64,000 nt of DNA from Hydrangea macrophylla (taxonomy: Eukaryota; Streptophyta; Magnoliopsida; Cornales; Hydrangeaceae): positions 73,027,169 to 73,091,168 of the forward strand of contig CM066988.1 of NCBI GenBank assembly GCA_033977485.1. Direction: 5' to 3'. The notes beneath the pieces are model-generated. The model was not told the origin of the DNA and did no database searches. It was given only the letters and a program-made list of their open reading frames with translations. The stretch's first letter is position 1. Each line of letters begins with the position of its first letter. A program made the position numbers and the translations under genes. This document shows, piece after piece, positions 22,012-34,331 of the stretch.

Positions 22012-23665
22012 TGATGAGGGCTAGTTTTTTTAAGAATACTAGCCCGATATAGAATAGAATTGGTCAATCCTTGCCATATATCTCTAGTTTTACTTGCTTT
22101 TATGTGTTAATCTTGATCTTTGCACAATGATATATGTCATTGGTATGTTGATGTGTCTAGCGTGTTTTATGCAGGTTTCAGAAGCTGAATTAATAACAGG
22201 TGAAAAGGTATAGTAAAGAAACAAAGAGGACATATCAAAGTTTAAATTTAAGTCCCCATCGAGTGTCATCTCTTGGCAATCAAATTGATTGTCATCTCTT
22301 CAGAACCAATTGATTGCCATTCATAAGCAATCGATTGATACAAATACCAATCAATTGCTTTTAGAGCCAATCGATTGGTCTGGATTGTGCAGTCAAACCT
22401 CTTTAATGGTGCAAGATCTCAGCAATCCCTGATTTGTGCGATGACCATATGTTATAGAATGAACCTGGACGTCCCTAGCTCATGTGTATTATAGTATAAA
22501 TAGAAGGGAGTAAGAGGAGTAAGGAGTTGGCTCATTCTTGAATGGTTTTGTAGGCTTATACTAGATTTTTGTCAAACTATTAAAAGTTTTCAAGTTCTGC
22601 AATCAGTGTTAGTGACTTCATTCAGGTTTTTTTTTTATTTCAAATCACTATTTTGAGTTTGTTAATTGTAGTTTGTTAGTCTTTTGTTTAGATTTCTATG
22701 ACAATCCTAAATTTCATGTTCAATCTCATGTTTAGATCTTATTTTTTAAGAATGTCTTAGTTTATTTATGTTTTTGTATCTAAAATAATGCTAGCTTAGA
22801 CTCGTGGTTGGGAATAATGTGATAAAACATTGTTACCCAGCCACTGCCATGAATATGAAAGTCAGTGTCAATCGATTGGACAAAGAACTCAATCGATTGC
22901 CATAGATTCAAAGCCAATCGATTGGTATCCTATGCCAATCAATTGGGAGACATCCCATGCCAACCGATTGTTGTCTATGGCAATCAATTGGTAGGCACAT
23001 ATCTTGGGTAGAACCTTTATAGTATTCCAGTAACTTTTGTTTCAGAATCTTAACCCAAATTGATCTTTTCAAATTCAAATTGCAAATAGATTTTTAAATG
23101 TAACCCCTTAAGCTAATTAATTCAATGAACATATATGATGAACACATTGAATATCATATACTTGATTTGTTTATTATAGTTCATAGTTTTAAATGGTTAT
23201 TATCTCAGTTTTTCATAGTAAGTAAAGCAATGCAGCCACTAGTTATGTAAAATTCACATAAACAATGTCTAGGTTTCTTAACTTAATTATTTTCGAAATA
23301 AGGAGTACTAGAAAGGTAAAGCCCCATTTGTACGTCAATGCTAAAACATGGTTGTGGTTGGCACAATGTGGATTCACAGGTTCCCTACACCTTTTCGCAT
23401 ATAGTTTCGAATCACATCTCCTATCCCTGATTAATTTAGTCATCTCTCTATTTTACTTAACTTAGTTAAGTTCTAAATATAGTAGGATCGTTGGAACCTC
23501 CATCTTCAAGAAATCATCTTTTTATTTTCCTTAGGTCTCAATCTAGAATATTCTATTCCTAACTTCCGTTCCTTGGGATACGACCTGGTTTTACCAGTTA
23601 TTACTCGACGCGACCGTCTACAGTTGTACGTACTCATAAGAGCGCTCACAATCTCTGTCGTGTCA
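22012..23665 (+). repeat. A2 5' LTR (first LTR end)
   Basis: 1654 bp from TGATGAGGGC to CTGTCGTGTCA, against 1611 bp in the 3' LTR. Palindromic CAATCGATTG-type motifs cluster at about 22257-22380 and 22865-22995, upstream and downstream of the TATA box. The first unit of the tandem array begins inside this LTR at about 22934. Confidence 0.9.
22495..22503 (+). promoter_or_regulatory. TATA box of the A2 5' LTR
   Basis: TATAAATAG lies in both A2 LTRs at the same place (22495-22503 and 37412-37420), about 480 bp from the LTR start. This is consistent with the U3/R promoter that drives full-length element RNA. Confidence 0.6.
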
Positions 23666-23671
23666 AGTTTT

Positions 23672-23693
23672 TGGCACCATTGTCGGGGAACGG
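23672..23693 (+). other. A2 primer-binding site, copy 1
   Basis: TGGCACCATTGTCGGGGA, 6 bp after the LTR end, resembles the TGGCGCC-type site used by Athila and related plant Ty3 elements. Confidence 0.8.
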
Positions 23694-24593
23694 TAGAAAA
23701 GGCTAGAAGTTTTAGATGATCCGATATTTTTATCTTTCTTTTCATTCTTCAGAACGCAAACTATGTGGTTTGTGTTCTTCTATGTCCTTGACTCCACTAA
23801 AGCTTTCATCACAAATTTCCATATCCGTACTCCATTTCTATCTTTCTTTATCTGATGCCAATCGATTGGGAGACATCCCATGCCAATCAATTGTTGTCTA
23901 TGGCAATCGATTGGTAGGAACATGTCTTGGGCAGAACCTTTATAGTATTCTAGTAACTTTTGTTTCGGAAAAGTAATCCAAATTGATCTTTTCAAATTCA
24001 AATTGTAAACAAATTTTGAAATGGAAGCCCTTAAGCCAATTAATTCAATAAACATACATGATGAACGCATTGAATATCCTATACTTTAATTGTTTATAAT
24101 AGTTCATAGTTTTAAATGGTCATTATATCAGTTTTTCATAGTAAGTAAAGTAATTCAACCACTAGTTATGTAAAATTCACATGACTAATGTCTAGATTTC
24201 TTAAATTAATCATTTTCGAAATAAGGAGTACTAGAAAGGTGAAGCCCCAGTTGTACGTCAATGCTAAAACATGGTAGTGGTTGGCACAATATGGATTCAC
24301 ATGTTCCTAACACCTTTTCATATATAGTTTCAAATCACATCTCCTATCCCTGATTAATTTAGTCGTCTCTCCATTTTACTTAATTTAGTTAAGTTTTAAA
24401 TATAGTAGGATAGTTAGAACCTCCATCTTCAAGAAATCATATTTTTATTTTCCTTAGGTCTCAATCTAGAATGTTCTGTTCCTAACTCTGTTCCTTGGGA
24501 TACGACCTGGTCTTACAAGTTTTTACTCGACGCGACCGTCTACACTTGGACGTACTCACAAGAGAGCACACAATCACTGTCGTGTCAAGTTTT

Positions 24594-24615
24594 TGGTGCC
24601 ATTGTCGGGGAATGG
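24594..24615 (+). other. A2 primer-binding site, copy 2
   Basis: TGGTGCCATTGTCGGGGA, after an LTR end at 24587, in tandem unit 2. Confidence 0.75.
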
Positions 24616-25534
24616 TAACAAAGGTTAGAAGTTCTAGAGTGATCCGATCCTTCCTTACCCCATTTCAATCTTTCTTTTCGTTCTTCAAAATGCAAATTGT
24701 GTGGTTTGTGTTCTTCTATGTCCTTTACGCCACTGAAGATTTCCTTAAAAATTTCCATGTCCTTACTCTATTTTTATCTTTCTTTATCCTATGCTAATCG
24801 AGTGGGAGACATCCTATGTCAATCGATCGCTGTCTATGACAATCGATTGGTAGGCATATGTCTTGGGTAGAACCGTTATAGTATTCCAGCAACTTTTGTT
24901 TCAGAAACTTAACCCAAATTGATCTTTTCAATTTCAAATTGCACACAGATTTTGAAATGTAAGACCTTAAGCCAATTAATTCAATGAACATATATGATGA
25001 ACGCATAGAATATCCTATACTTGATTTGTTTATTATAGTTCATAGTTTTAAATGGTTATTATTTCAGTTTTTTTATAGTAAGTAAAGTAATTCAGCCACT
25101 AGTTATGTAAAATTCACATAACTAATGTCTAGGTTTCTTAACTTAATCATTTTTAAAAAAAAAAGGAGTCCTGGGAAGGTGAATCCCCAATTGTACGTCA
25201 ATGCTATAACATGGTAGTGGTTGGCACAATGTGGATTCACATGTTTCTAACACCTTTTCATATATAGTTTTGAATCACATCTCCTATCCCTGATTAATTT
25301 AGTCGTCTCTCCATTTTACTTAATTTAGTTAACTTCTAAATACAGTAAGATCGTAAGAACATCCATCTTCAATAAATCATCTTTTTATTTTCTATAGTTC
25401 TCAATCTAGAATGTTCTGTTTCTAACTTCCGTTCCTTGGGATATGACGTGGTCTTACCAATTTTTACATGACGCGACTGTCTACACTTGGATGTACTCAT
25501 TAGAGCGCACACATTCTCTGTCGTGTCAAGTTGT

Positions 25535-25555
25535 TGGCATCGTTGTCGGGGAACA
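25535..25555 (+). other. A2 primer-binding site, copy 3
   Basis: TGGCATCGTTGTCGGGGA, after an LTR end at 25528, in tandem unit 3. Confidence 0.75.
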
Positions 25556-26431
25556 ATAACAAAGGCTAGAAGTTTTAGACTGATTCGATCCTTCCGTACC
25601 CCATTTCATTCTTTCTTCTATGTCCTTGACTCCATTGAAACTTTCATCAGAAATTTCTCTATCCTTACTCCATTTTTATCTTTCTTTATCCGATGCCAAT
25701 CGATTGGGAGACATCCCACGCCAATCGATTACTGTCTATGATAATCGATTGGTAGCCACATATCTTGGGTAGAACCTTTATAGTATTCTAGTAACTTTTG
25801 TTTCAGAAACTTAACCTAAATTGATCTTTTCAATTTCAAATTGTAAACAAATTTTGAAATGTAAGCCCTTAAGCCAATTAATTCAATGCACATATATGAT
25901 GAACACATCAAATATCCTATACTTGATTTGTTTATTATAGTTCATAGTATTAAATGGTTATTATTTCAGTTTTCATAGTAAGTAAAGTAATTCAGCAACT
26001 AGTTATGTAAAATTCACATAACTAATGTCTAGGTTTCTTAACTTAATCATTTTTGAAATAAGGAGTACTAGCAAGGTGAAGCCCCAGTTGTACGTCAATG
26101 CTAAAATATAGCAGTGGTTAGCACAATGTGGATTCACATGTTCTTAATACCTTTTCATATATAGTTTTGGATCACATCTCCTATCCCTGATTAATTTAGT
26201 TGTCTCTCCATTTTACTTAATTTAGTTAAGTTCTAAATATAGTAGGATCTTTAGAACCTCCGTCTTCAAGAAATCATCTTTTTATTTTCCTTAGGTCTCA
26301 AACTAAAATATTATGTTCTTACCTTCCATTCCTTGGGATATGACATGGTCTTACCAGCTTTTACTCGACGCGACTGTCTACACTTGGCCATACTCATAAG
26401 AGTGCACACATTCTCTGTTGTGTTAAGTTTT

Positions 26432-26452
26432 TTGCGCCATTGCTAGGGAACG
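26432..26452 (+). other. A2 primer-binding site, copy 4 (next to gag)
   Basis: TTGCGCCATTGCTAGGGA, after a degraded LTR end (GTGTTA, 26425). This is the copy adjacent to gag, yet it is the most altered: its first G is T and GTCG has become GCTA. Confidence 0.7.
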
Positions 26453-26558
26453 GTAATAAAGGCTTGAAGTTTTAGATTGATCCGATCCTTTCTTACCCAA
26501 TTTCTATCTTTCTTTTCATTCTTCAGAATGTAAATTGTGTGGTTTGTGTTCTTCTATG

Positions 26559-28250
26559 TCCTTCAACTCCACTAAAGCTTTCATCACAAATTTGTTTGAA
26601 GATTCCATCAATAGTGCTGCTAATCCCATCTCTACTCCATCCACTTCTAATCCAATGTCTGACACAGAGAGTCAACAAGGAGAGAACAGGGCTGGCCTCA
26701 TTGACGACGGTCAATGCCCTTTACGTGAACTCCTAGCTCCAGATTGAATAGCCATACCTTCCTGTATTCGCATCCTACCACACACAGGTGCATTCCATTT
26801 CTATAATGGGATGACCATTTGCTACCAACCTTTCACAAGATGGAGAAAGAAAAGGTGTACCTACATATCCGAGACTTCAAAGACGTTTGTGGCACCTTTA
26901 CCGATCAAACATGCCCAAGTGATATAATTCAACTAAAAATTTTTCCCTTCACTTTGAAGGATAAAGTAAAGTCATGGTTATTATCGCTTAAGCCAAACTC
27001 CATTTCAACTTGGGCAGCTATTCATGAAGCCTTTCTTAAAAACAATTTCCCTAATCGGTTAACTACCGATGTGTTGAGACAAATCAAAACATATGATCAA
27101 AAAGAGGGAAAAAATTTTGCTGAGGGATGGGAGCAATTCAAAGACTTGCTATTACTATACCTGAATCATGGCTTCGAGAAGTGGCGAAGAATAAGTTTCT
27201 TCTTTGACGGTCTTAGCCCGAAATTGAAGAAAGTGGAAACCACGAGTGATGGTGAATTTATGAGTAAGAATACAGACTAAGCCAAAGCTCATTTTGAATG
27301 GCTAGTTGAGCATACACCATAATAGGAAACTCATATGACAAGAACTCAAACAAGTTTGAGTTCAAGTTAAAAGAGTATTTATCAATTGAAAGCCAAGGAT
27401 AGTTTGAAAGAGAAATATAAGCAACTGGCTCGTAAGTTGGAGGCACTAGAAGTAAAGAAAGAACCTGTAATACAGTTTGATTCTGAAGAATCTTGTTCAA
27501 GTTGTCTTTAGATGGGGAATACCTCTCAACACTGCCAAATGTACCCTATTTATCAAGAACAGAATTCCGTAGAGGTATAAGTTGTAAATGCCCCAAGTCG
27601 TTTTAACCCCAATAGCAGATGGAGCCATCCTGGTTTCGATCACAGGAACAGTGCTGCCATGGCAAACCCATCTCAACAATGGTAGCCAAATCAGGGAAAT
27701 CAACACCGACCCGAGAACCAAGGATGCCAACATAACTACTAACCCACCTATCAACAGAATAAAGGGTACCACCAAAATAATACCAACATAATTATCAACC
27801 TCAACCTAATTACAATCAAGGGAGTAATAACCAGTCCTCATCCAACACCTATGTGCTACCTCATAAGAAGACACAAGAGGATCCAAACATACTTATGATA
27901 CAGTAGATGAAGCAGCTAATGAGTAAGCTCAATACAAGTGTGGAGAAATTAGCTGCTCAACAAGAGGATCGAGAAAGAAATATGTTCCTAGCACAACCAA
28001 AGCCAAATCCTAGAGGCCAACATTCAGGGACAGGCCTTTCAAGGTCAGGATCACATGAAGAGGCCAAGGCTGTAACCATGTTGAGGAGCGAGAAAGTGAT
28101 TAAAAAAGCTTCTCCTCCCCCACACCCCCATACCCTGTGGTTGAAAAGGTAGATGAGGTAGAGAATGAAGAAGAATTGGTGAAAGAAGAAAAAGAGGACG
28201 AAACAGTTGAGCCCAAAATAACAATGTTCAAGGATCAGAAGTGAAGAGAA
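26559..28250 (+). pseudogene. A2 gag
   Basis: Gag starts near the ATG at 26556-26562 (MSFNSTKAFITNLFEDS) and includes CPLRELLAP, then stops at 26745. After a frameshift, 26819-27280 is open and encodes the retrotransposon capsid core: YLHIRDFKDVCGTF, IQLKIFPFTLKDKVKSWLLSL, FAEGWEQFKDLLL and FEKWRRISFFFDGLSP, typical of Athila Gag. Downstream, in broken frames, are a degenerate zinc knuckle (CSSCL...GNTSQHC, about 27490-27530), a Gln/Asn-rich stretch and KAVTMLRSEK (about 28066). At least five stops or shifts are present. The product would form the particle that encloses element RNA. Confidence 0.85.
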
Positions 28251-28416
28251 GGCCTAGAAAAGAACCTCTTCTTGAGGAGGCTCCCAAATGCCCTTTTCTG
28301 GCACCATATCCTTAGAGGTTAAAGAAACCTCAACAAAAAACTAAGAGTCAGGAGTTTTTGGAGTTATTTAAGCAAGTAAAAATCAACCTCCCACTCCTTG
28401 ATGCAATAAAATAAGT

Positions 28417-28860
28417 ACCTTCCTATGCCAAGTTCTTGAAAGACTTGTGCCTCGTTAAGAGGAAGCAAAGTGTTAAGAAGAGCACTTACCTTGCCTACCA
28501 AGCAAGTGTAATTCTCAAGCATGATTTGCCTACTAAATTTAAGGATCCAGGTACACCAACAATTTCTTATATAATTGGTCGGAAGAAGGTGAACAATACC
28601 TTTCTTGATTTAGGGTCGAGAGTGAGTCTCCTTCCTTATTTTGTCTACCAACAGTTAGGGTTGGGAGAACTCAAGCCCACTCGAATTACTTTCCAGCTCG
28701 TAAATTGATCAATTAAATATCCGTGAGGAGCTTTGGAGGATGTTCTAGTCTAGATTGAAACCTTTGTCTTTCTTGTTGACTTTGTTGTTTTAGATACCAA
28801 GCAGGTACACAATGCTAGATCTCAAATTCCATTGATCTTTGGACGTCCTCTCCTTGCAAT
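28417..28860 (+). pseudogene. A2 aspartic protease
   Basis: An open stretch at 28436-28708 gives KDLCLVKRK, CPTIS-like PGTPTISYIIG and LDLGSRVSLLPYFVYQQLGLGELKPT. This corresponds to the Athila protease, whose active site is LDLGAS; here Ala-Ser has become Ser-Arg. It is followed, after a stop, by the VEDVLVQ(I)...DFVVLDT segment (about 28735-28800). Protease would process Gag-Pol. Frameshifts and the altered active site make this copy inactive. Confidence 0.82.
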
Positions 28861-29439
28861 GATTGATGTGACAATCAAGGTAAGAAGTGGAGTAATGACC
28901 CTAGTCTTTGGGAACATGATATTAAATGTCAAAATCATTTCAAATCCCAAATTAGATGACCTTGATGATGAAGAAGAGGTAAACTGGGTAGAGTGGGTAA
29001 TCCAAGACTGATTTGATTTGACTACTCCTCCTGATCCTGTGGAGTCCATTATCACTAACTCTTGTTATGAACTAGATAGATATACTCCGCATGATATGGA
29101 AATGAGTCGGATGTGCGTGATGTTGGAGATTGTTGAGGAGGAAGTTGCAAGAGTAATGTGGATGGCTCAATATGAATAATTATCGCCAAAGACAAAGTTA
29201 GCAGTGCTGTCAAACCTGTAATTTTCAAAGTTATAATTGAAAGAGCTCCTGAAGGAATTAAAATATGTGTTTCTGGGAGAAGAAAATACCTTTTCTATAA
29301 TCATTTCATCTGTATTGCACCAAGAATAAGAGGGTAAGTTGTTAAGGTTGATAAAGCAGCATCGAAGTGCACTAGGATGGACCATCACGGATTTAAGAGT
29401 AATAAGTCCATCTATATGCACTCATAGGAATTACTTAGA
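28861..29439 (+). other. A2 region between protease and reverse transcriptase
   Basis: This is degraded pol linker in several frames. It keeps FGRPLLA (about 28838) and acidic EEEVNWVEW (about 28970). No separate gene. Confidence 0.5.
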
Positions 29440-30395
29440 GGAAGATGCTAAATCGTGTTGACAAATGTAGAGGCGTTTAAAACCAAACATGCAAGAAGTA
29501 GTGAAGAAAGAAGTCCTAAAATTGCTTAATGTTGGGGTGATTTATCTAATCTCGAATAGTTTTGGGTGAGTCCGACTCAGGTAGTGTCGAAGAAAGCTGG
29601 CATTATAGTTGTACAAAATAAAGAAGGAGAATTAGTTCCGACATGTGTGACTACAATCTGGCGCATGTGTATTGATTATTAGAAACTGAATGCGGTGACC
29701 CGAAAGGACCACTTCCCATTACCTTTCATGCACCAAATGCTTAAAAGAGTGGCCAGTCACCAATTTTATTGCTTTTTGATAGTGGGTATAACCAGATTGA
29801 AATTGATCTAAGGATCAAGAAAAAACCACGTTTACCTGTCCATTTGGCACATTCGCATATCGATAGATGCCATTCGGCTTATGCAATACACTTATTACTT
29901 TCCAGAGGTGTATGCTAAGCATATTCTGTGATATGGTGGAAAAGATTATGGAGGTTTTCATGGATGATTTTTTAGTGTTTGGCAATAGTTTTGATGATTG
30001 CCTTGGAAATCTCTTGAAGGTTTTGAAAAGATGTGAGGACAAGAATCTTATCCTGAATTGGGAAAAATGTCACTTCATGGTTACAAAAGGAATAGTGTTG
30101 GGACATATTGTTTCTACAGAAGGAATACAAGTAGATCAGTAAAAAGTTGACATAATTGCCAATCTTCCTATTGTTTATTAAGGATTCTGTGTCCAAGCCA
30201 TTGTGTCAACTTTTGGCAAAAGACATTCCATTCGAATGGACCAACAAATGCCAAGAATCCTTTGATAGACTTAAACATCACCTTACCATAGCTCCTATTA
30301 TACAATCTCCAGATTGGAGACTTCCATTTGAGCTGATGTGTGATGCCAGTGACACTGCGATCAGAGGTGTTAGGGCAATAAAAAGATAAGAAGTC
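29440..30395 (+). pseudogene. A2 reverse transcriptase
   Basis: Fragments in order are: LLNVGVIYLI, VSPTQVVSKKAG (about 29570), CIDY-KLNAVTRKDHFPLPF (about 29665-29730), SGYNQIEID (about 29785), then MPFGLCN (29867), FMDDFLVFGNSFDDCLGNL (catalytic Asp pair, about 29958) and GHIVSTEGI (about 30100). After a small deletion, ISKPLCQLLAKDIPFEW and the LMCDASD start of RNase H follow. The connection domain is shortened: the usual FLGHAGFYRRF block is missing between 30143 and 30156. The enzyme would copy element RNA to DNA. Many stops and shifts are present. Confidence 0.86.
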
Positions 30396-30660
30396 GTCTG
30401 TTATCTATTATGCTAGTCAGACTCTTGATGCAGCTCAAAGAAACTACTCTACCACCAAAAAGGAGTTACTAGCTATTGTATTTGCCTTGGAAAAGTTCAG
30501 ACAATATCTCATCGGCTCGCAGATTATTTGCTTTACTGATCATGCTGCATTGAAGTATCTTCTATCATAGAAAGATACAAAGCAATGACTAATACATTGA
30601 ATCCTCTTACTCCAAGAATTTGATCTGGTCATAAAGGACAGAAAGGGAGTAGAGAATGTT
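30396..30660 (+). pseudogene. A2 RNase H
   Basis: Reads VIYYASQTLDAAQRNY, TTKKELLAIVFALEKFR and FTDHAALKYLLS, the Ty3 RNase H core, with two stops near 30570-30600. It then gives LQEFDLVIKDRKG just before the linker VMVDHLSR. It would remove the RNA strand after copying. Confidence 0.85.
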
Positions 30661-31983
30661 ATGGTTGATCATCTTTCCCGGGTGACCTTCGAGGACAAGT
30701 CCTCACAAGCTACTCTGATCCGTGACTCATTTCCTAAAGAACAATTGTTTGCTACGACCACTCTACCCTGGTACGCATACATTGTTAATTACTTGGTAAT
30801 AGGAGAGACCCTATCTCATTGGTCTACTCCTGATAGGAAATGGTTTTTGTCTATCGCCCGATGGTTCTATTTTGATGATCCGTACTTATTCAAGTACTAT
30901 GTGGATCAAGTGATTAAGCGATGTGTCCCAGAGGAAGACATCTCTCACATTCTAGCTTCCTACCACTTAGAAGCCTGCGGTGGTCACTTTTTATCCCAAA
31001 AGACTGCCCACAAGGTTTTCAGCAGTGGATTTTACTGACCATCTATCTTTAAAGATGCATATGCTTTCTGCAAGGCCTGTGCCTGATGTCAAATGTTAGG
31101 CAGCTTATCCAGAAAAAATGAGATGTCGATGACTCCAATCATCGCTATTGAAATCTTTTACTATTGGGGCATTGATTTCATGGGATCAATCATGCCATCC
31201 TCTTATTGTGAATATATACTATTAGTGGTTGAGTATGTGTCCAAATGGGTGGATGTTGTTCCAACAAGGAGGAACCATCACCGAACTATGATCGCCTTCT
31301 TAAAAGAAAATATCCTTTCAAGATTTGGAATGCCCAAAGCAATGATAAGTGATCGTGGAACCCATTTCTGCGATTGGCCTTTTGAGGGATTAATAAAGAA
31401 ATACGAGGTAAACCACAAGATTGCTCTGTCATACCACCCACAATCCAATAGACAGATAGAACTGTCCAAAAGGGAGATTAAGCACACTCTTGAGAAGAAA
31501 GTAAATGTTAATAAAAGGGACTAGACTTCACGCTTAACCAATGCTCTGTGGACGTACAGAACGGCTTATAGGACCAATCTAGGAATGTCTCCCTACAGAT
31601 TGGTATACAGAAAGGCCTTCCATCTACTATTAGAATTGGAGCACAAAGCGTATTGGGCCACACATTTGTTGGGCTTTGATACTCATGAAGGTGGTAAACT
31701 ATGGAAGCTCTAATTGAATGAATTAGAACAATTAAGGAATGATGCGTACGATTGTGCACGAGCATATAAATCTAAATTGAAAACAAAAGACGATCAATCA
31801 ATCCTAAGAATGAAGTTTGAATCGAGGCAAAAGGTCCTACTATATGATTCAAAACTTCACCTCTTCCCAAGAAAGCTGAGATCGAGATGGACAAGACCCT
31901 TTGTTATCAAGGAAGTGTTTCCACATGGGGCAGTTGAGCTGGTCAATCTGAAGAATGGTAATGTTTTTAAGGTGAATGGTTAA
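30661..31983 (+). pseudogene. A2 integrase
   Basis: An N-terminal linker from 30661 leads to the zinc-binding module (YHLEACGGH ... FCKACA-stop-CQ, 30961-31090). The DDE core has WGIDFMG (about 31165), MISDRGTHF (about 31340) and YHPQSNRQIELSKRE with the Glu (about 31433-31470). The C-terminal part runs in pieces: LWTYRTAYRTNLGMSPYRLVY (31541-31610), then 31714-31983 ending with the LFPRKLRSRWTRPFVI beta-strand block. Stops are at about 31037, 31084, 31524 and 31713. All three catalytic acidic residues remain. Integrase inserts element DNA into the chromosome. Confidence 0.88.
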
Positions 31984-33478
31984 TGCCTTAAAACCTTTTT
32001 TGAAAGTTTTGTACCGGTGTCAGAGACCATCCATTTAGATGATCCTGATCATTCTGCTTAAAAAAAAGTTTAGACCTCAGTTAATGTACATTAGTTTTCT
32101 TTCTTTTAGTGTGTTGTTGTCTTTCTCTCTTTGCATTTCTCTTAATTCTGTCTATTTCCTGGTTGTTGGATGAATGCACTATAGGTTATGCCATACATGC
32201 TCTACGATGGTGTTCGTTCTCTAGGAACTCCGAAATTGGTAGAACGGGAAAGGCCAGTATTCACTCCATTGTCCACCTCATGCCTGGATTCCCCAAATGA
32301 AGCAATTACCAATATGAGTACTTAGGATATATTGTATACAGTTAGAGAGATTTTGGAAGATCTTCAAATCAACTCAGACGGAGAAGTGGTGAATTGTTTT
32401 GTGGATCATGCTGGAGGGGAGGACCTTTCTTACCTAGATCCTGAGCTTAACTGAATTGCATATGTCCTATGGCCCATGACTAAGACTGGAATTTTCTTTC
32501 AGTTTTCCTGTGGTTCGTTATTTCATTTTCTCAACCAAATCTTATAATCCTGGATATGGAGAATTCTTTTTTAACAATAAAGATGTTGAGTTTCTGTGAT
32601 AATTCTTTCTATCTGTGTGATTGGTGGTTGTTTTGAATTGTCTAGATGCTGGAATTCATGTTTTATATCTTAGTAAGGAATTCTTGAATAGTTGGGGGTG
32701 ACCATATGGAGCATTTATGGGTCCCCACTAACTTTAAATCCTAATCGATGGACTTAAAAAATAATCGATTACTTTTCCAACCCAATCGATTGCCAAGGGA
32801 TGGCAAGCAATTGCCATTCTAAACAAACGTATAATCTGCTCACCTCTCCCCTCTCTCAAACAATTTCAAAATCACTAAGAGAGAGAGGAAGAGAGGGCGA
32901 TTCCGAGAGACAGAGAGAGAAAAGCCCATCCATTTTTCTCCCCTTGTTCTCACCTTCATCATCTTCATCAACACCATTCCCTATCTTCATCATCATCATA
33001 ATCACCCTCGCACCACACTGTCGCTGTGAGGGAATGGTTGAGAGAGGGCAAGGAGTATAAGAAGAGAGAGGGTGATTGGAGCAGATTGGGTCTAGTCTCC
33101 CAAGATTCATCATCATCTATCATCATCACAATCATCATTAGCACCGAGGGGGTGGGACTAAGCTCGCTTTCATTGCTACACTCACATTTGAGGTTTGTGC
33201 CCTAATTCCCCCTTAATCCTTGCCCTAGTTTTTGATCCAAACATTAGAGGGTGACCTTCTTGGTCTTAAGACCACTAAAAGTTGTTGCAAGGGACATGAG
33301 ACCTTCTAGGTAACCCCTCTATTTTTCGCTAATGGCAATCGATTGCCATCAGGGACCAATCAATTGGCATCGATCCTCAAGCGATTGCTAATTTATGCCA
33401 ATCGATTGGCATTTATAGAGAGCAGTTTGTTTATGTTTTTCATGTAATCTTTCTATTTCCTTTCCCTTTTCAATTAGA
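31984..33478 (+). other. A2 spacer between pol and the post-pol ORF
   Basis: About 1.5 kb without recognisable protein similarity. It includes CAATCGATTG-type motifs near 32743-32810 and 33333-33410, an AG-rich run at about 32877-32922 and CATCATCAT repeats near 32955-33000 and 33107-33140. Open frames here (32109, 32800) are low-complexity and show no family features. Confidence 0.5.
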
Positions 33479-34331
33479 ATGACTCCCAAGCCCAAAGTTA
33501 GTGGTCTTCATCCTAATATGTCTACCTCGCTAGTTATTCTGTATCCCTCCCTCGTCCACGGGTTCCATAACGACAAGGAGAACACCTGGTTCTCAAAACA
33601 TTTCTGAACCCGGGAGGTGATGGTCGAGCGACAATTCGAGAACCTCTGGAGTGATGGCAAGATTCTTTTCTACCTCTCGCAGCTCCGTGCTTATCTAGAT
33701 TTGATCCCAGTCCTCACAGCCACTAAAAAGGTTAACGCTCCTTGGATCCAGGCAACTACAAGTATGGTTAGAGTTCCGGGAGCACCATATACCTTTTCAT
33801 CTTGTATCCATGGGCGGGAGGTTATTTTCAACCCAGCGACAATAAAGATAACCATTGGGGTCGCTAAAGTCCCCGAGCATGTATTCCCAGTCCATATCGA
33901 TCAACCTTTCCCGTCCTTTGACGTAGTCGCCACAGAGATTTTAGGAGGTAAAGTGAAAAAGTAGAACGGGGAAGGGACATTCAGGGATCATAATCTAACT
34001 TCCACCTACCATCTTCTTTACCTGCCATAGTGGGTTGTATCCTTCTGATGACTTATACAAAAGAGCTGGCTGGGTGGTAATCGCAACTCTTGTTTGCAAT
34101 TTGTACAAAGAAACCAGTATGTCATCCTTGCCTCTTTTTGGATTTCTTATTCGACTGCACGCGACACTTAGGGCGTACCAGCACCTCAAAGGTGCATGGG
34201 TCATTCATCGAGTTTGTGCAGAGGCAGGCATCCTATCAGTCCCTGTCAATCTTTTCCTTAAATGGCTGAAGATTGGTATTTTTTGTGAGGCTATAGCAAA
34301 AAGATCAGATGGACAGTTTAAGGGCCCTTAG
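33479..34331 (+). pseudogene. A2 post-pol ORF (Athila env-position protein), N-terminal and middle part
   Basis: ATG at 33479 opens MTPKPKVSGLHPN. Frame 2 continues past one TGA (near 33604) to 33962 with REVMVERQFENLW, LIPVLTATKKVNAPWIQ and FNPATIKITIGVAKVPEH. After a shift, 34035-34331 gives YPSDDLYKRAGWVVIATLVCNLY, LFGFLIRLHATLRAYQHLKG and AGILSVPVNLFLKWLKIG. It occupies the place of the Athila env-like ORF. The content looks like the plant transposon protein domain seen in such ORFs rather than a viral envelope: I see no signal peptide and no clear membrane anchor. The function is unknown to me. Confidence 0.65.

Larger units (their letters stand above)
22934..26640 (+). repeat. Four tandem copies of an LTR-end/primer-site/leader block (A2)
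   Basis: The block starting at GCCAATCGATTGGGAGACAT recurs at about 22934, 23855, 24792 and 25693, a period of roughly 900-940 bp. Each copy holds the last ~730 bp of the LTR, the primer-binding site, the untranslated leader and the first codons of gag (ATGTCC...ACTAAAGCTTTC). Only the last copy continues into the rest of gag. Copies differ by scattered substitutions, so the amplification is not recent. The short open frames at 23265-25741 are by-products. Confidence 0.92.

Noticed and set aside
23265..25741. Recurrent 66-100 codon ORFs in the tandem block
   Set aside because: They recur because the noncoding block is repeated, and the start and stop positions drift between copies.
22934..26640. 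CRISPR-like array
   Set aside because: The unit is about 0.9 kb, contains LTR and primer-site sequence, and is in a plant genome. The spaced palindromes are LTR motifs.
32800..33116. Overlapping 86-codon ORFs on both strands
   Set aside because: Serine- and glutamate-rich products of an AG/CT and CAT-repeat stretch. Low complexity, no family match.
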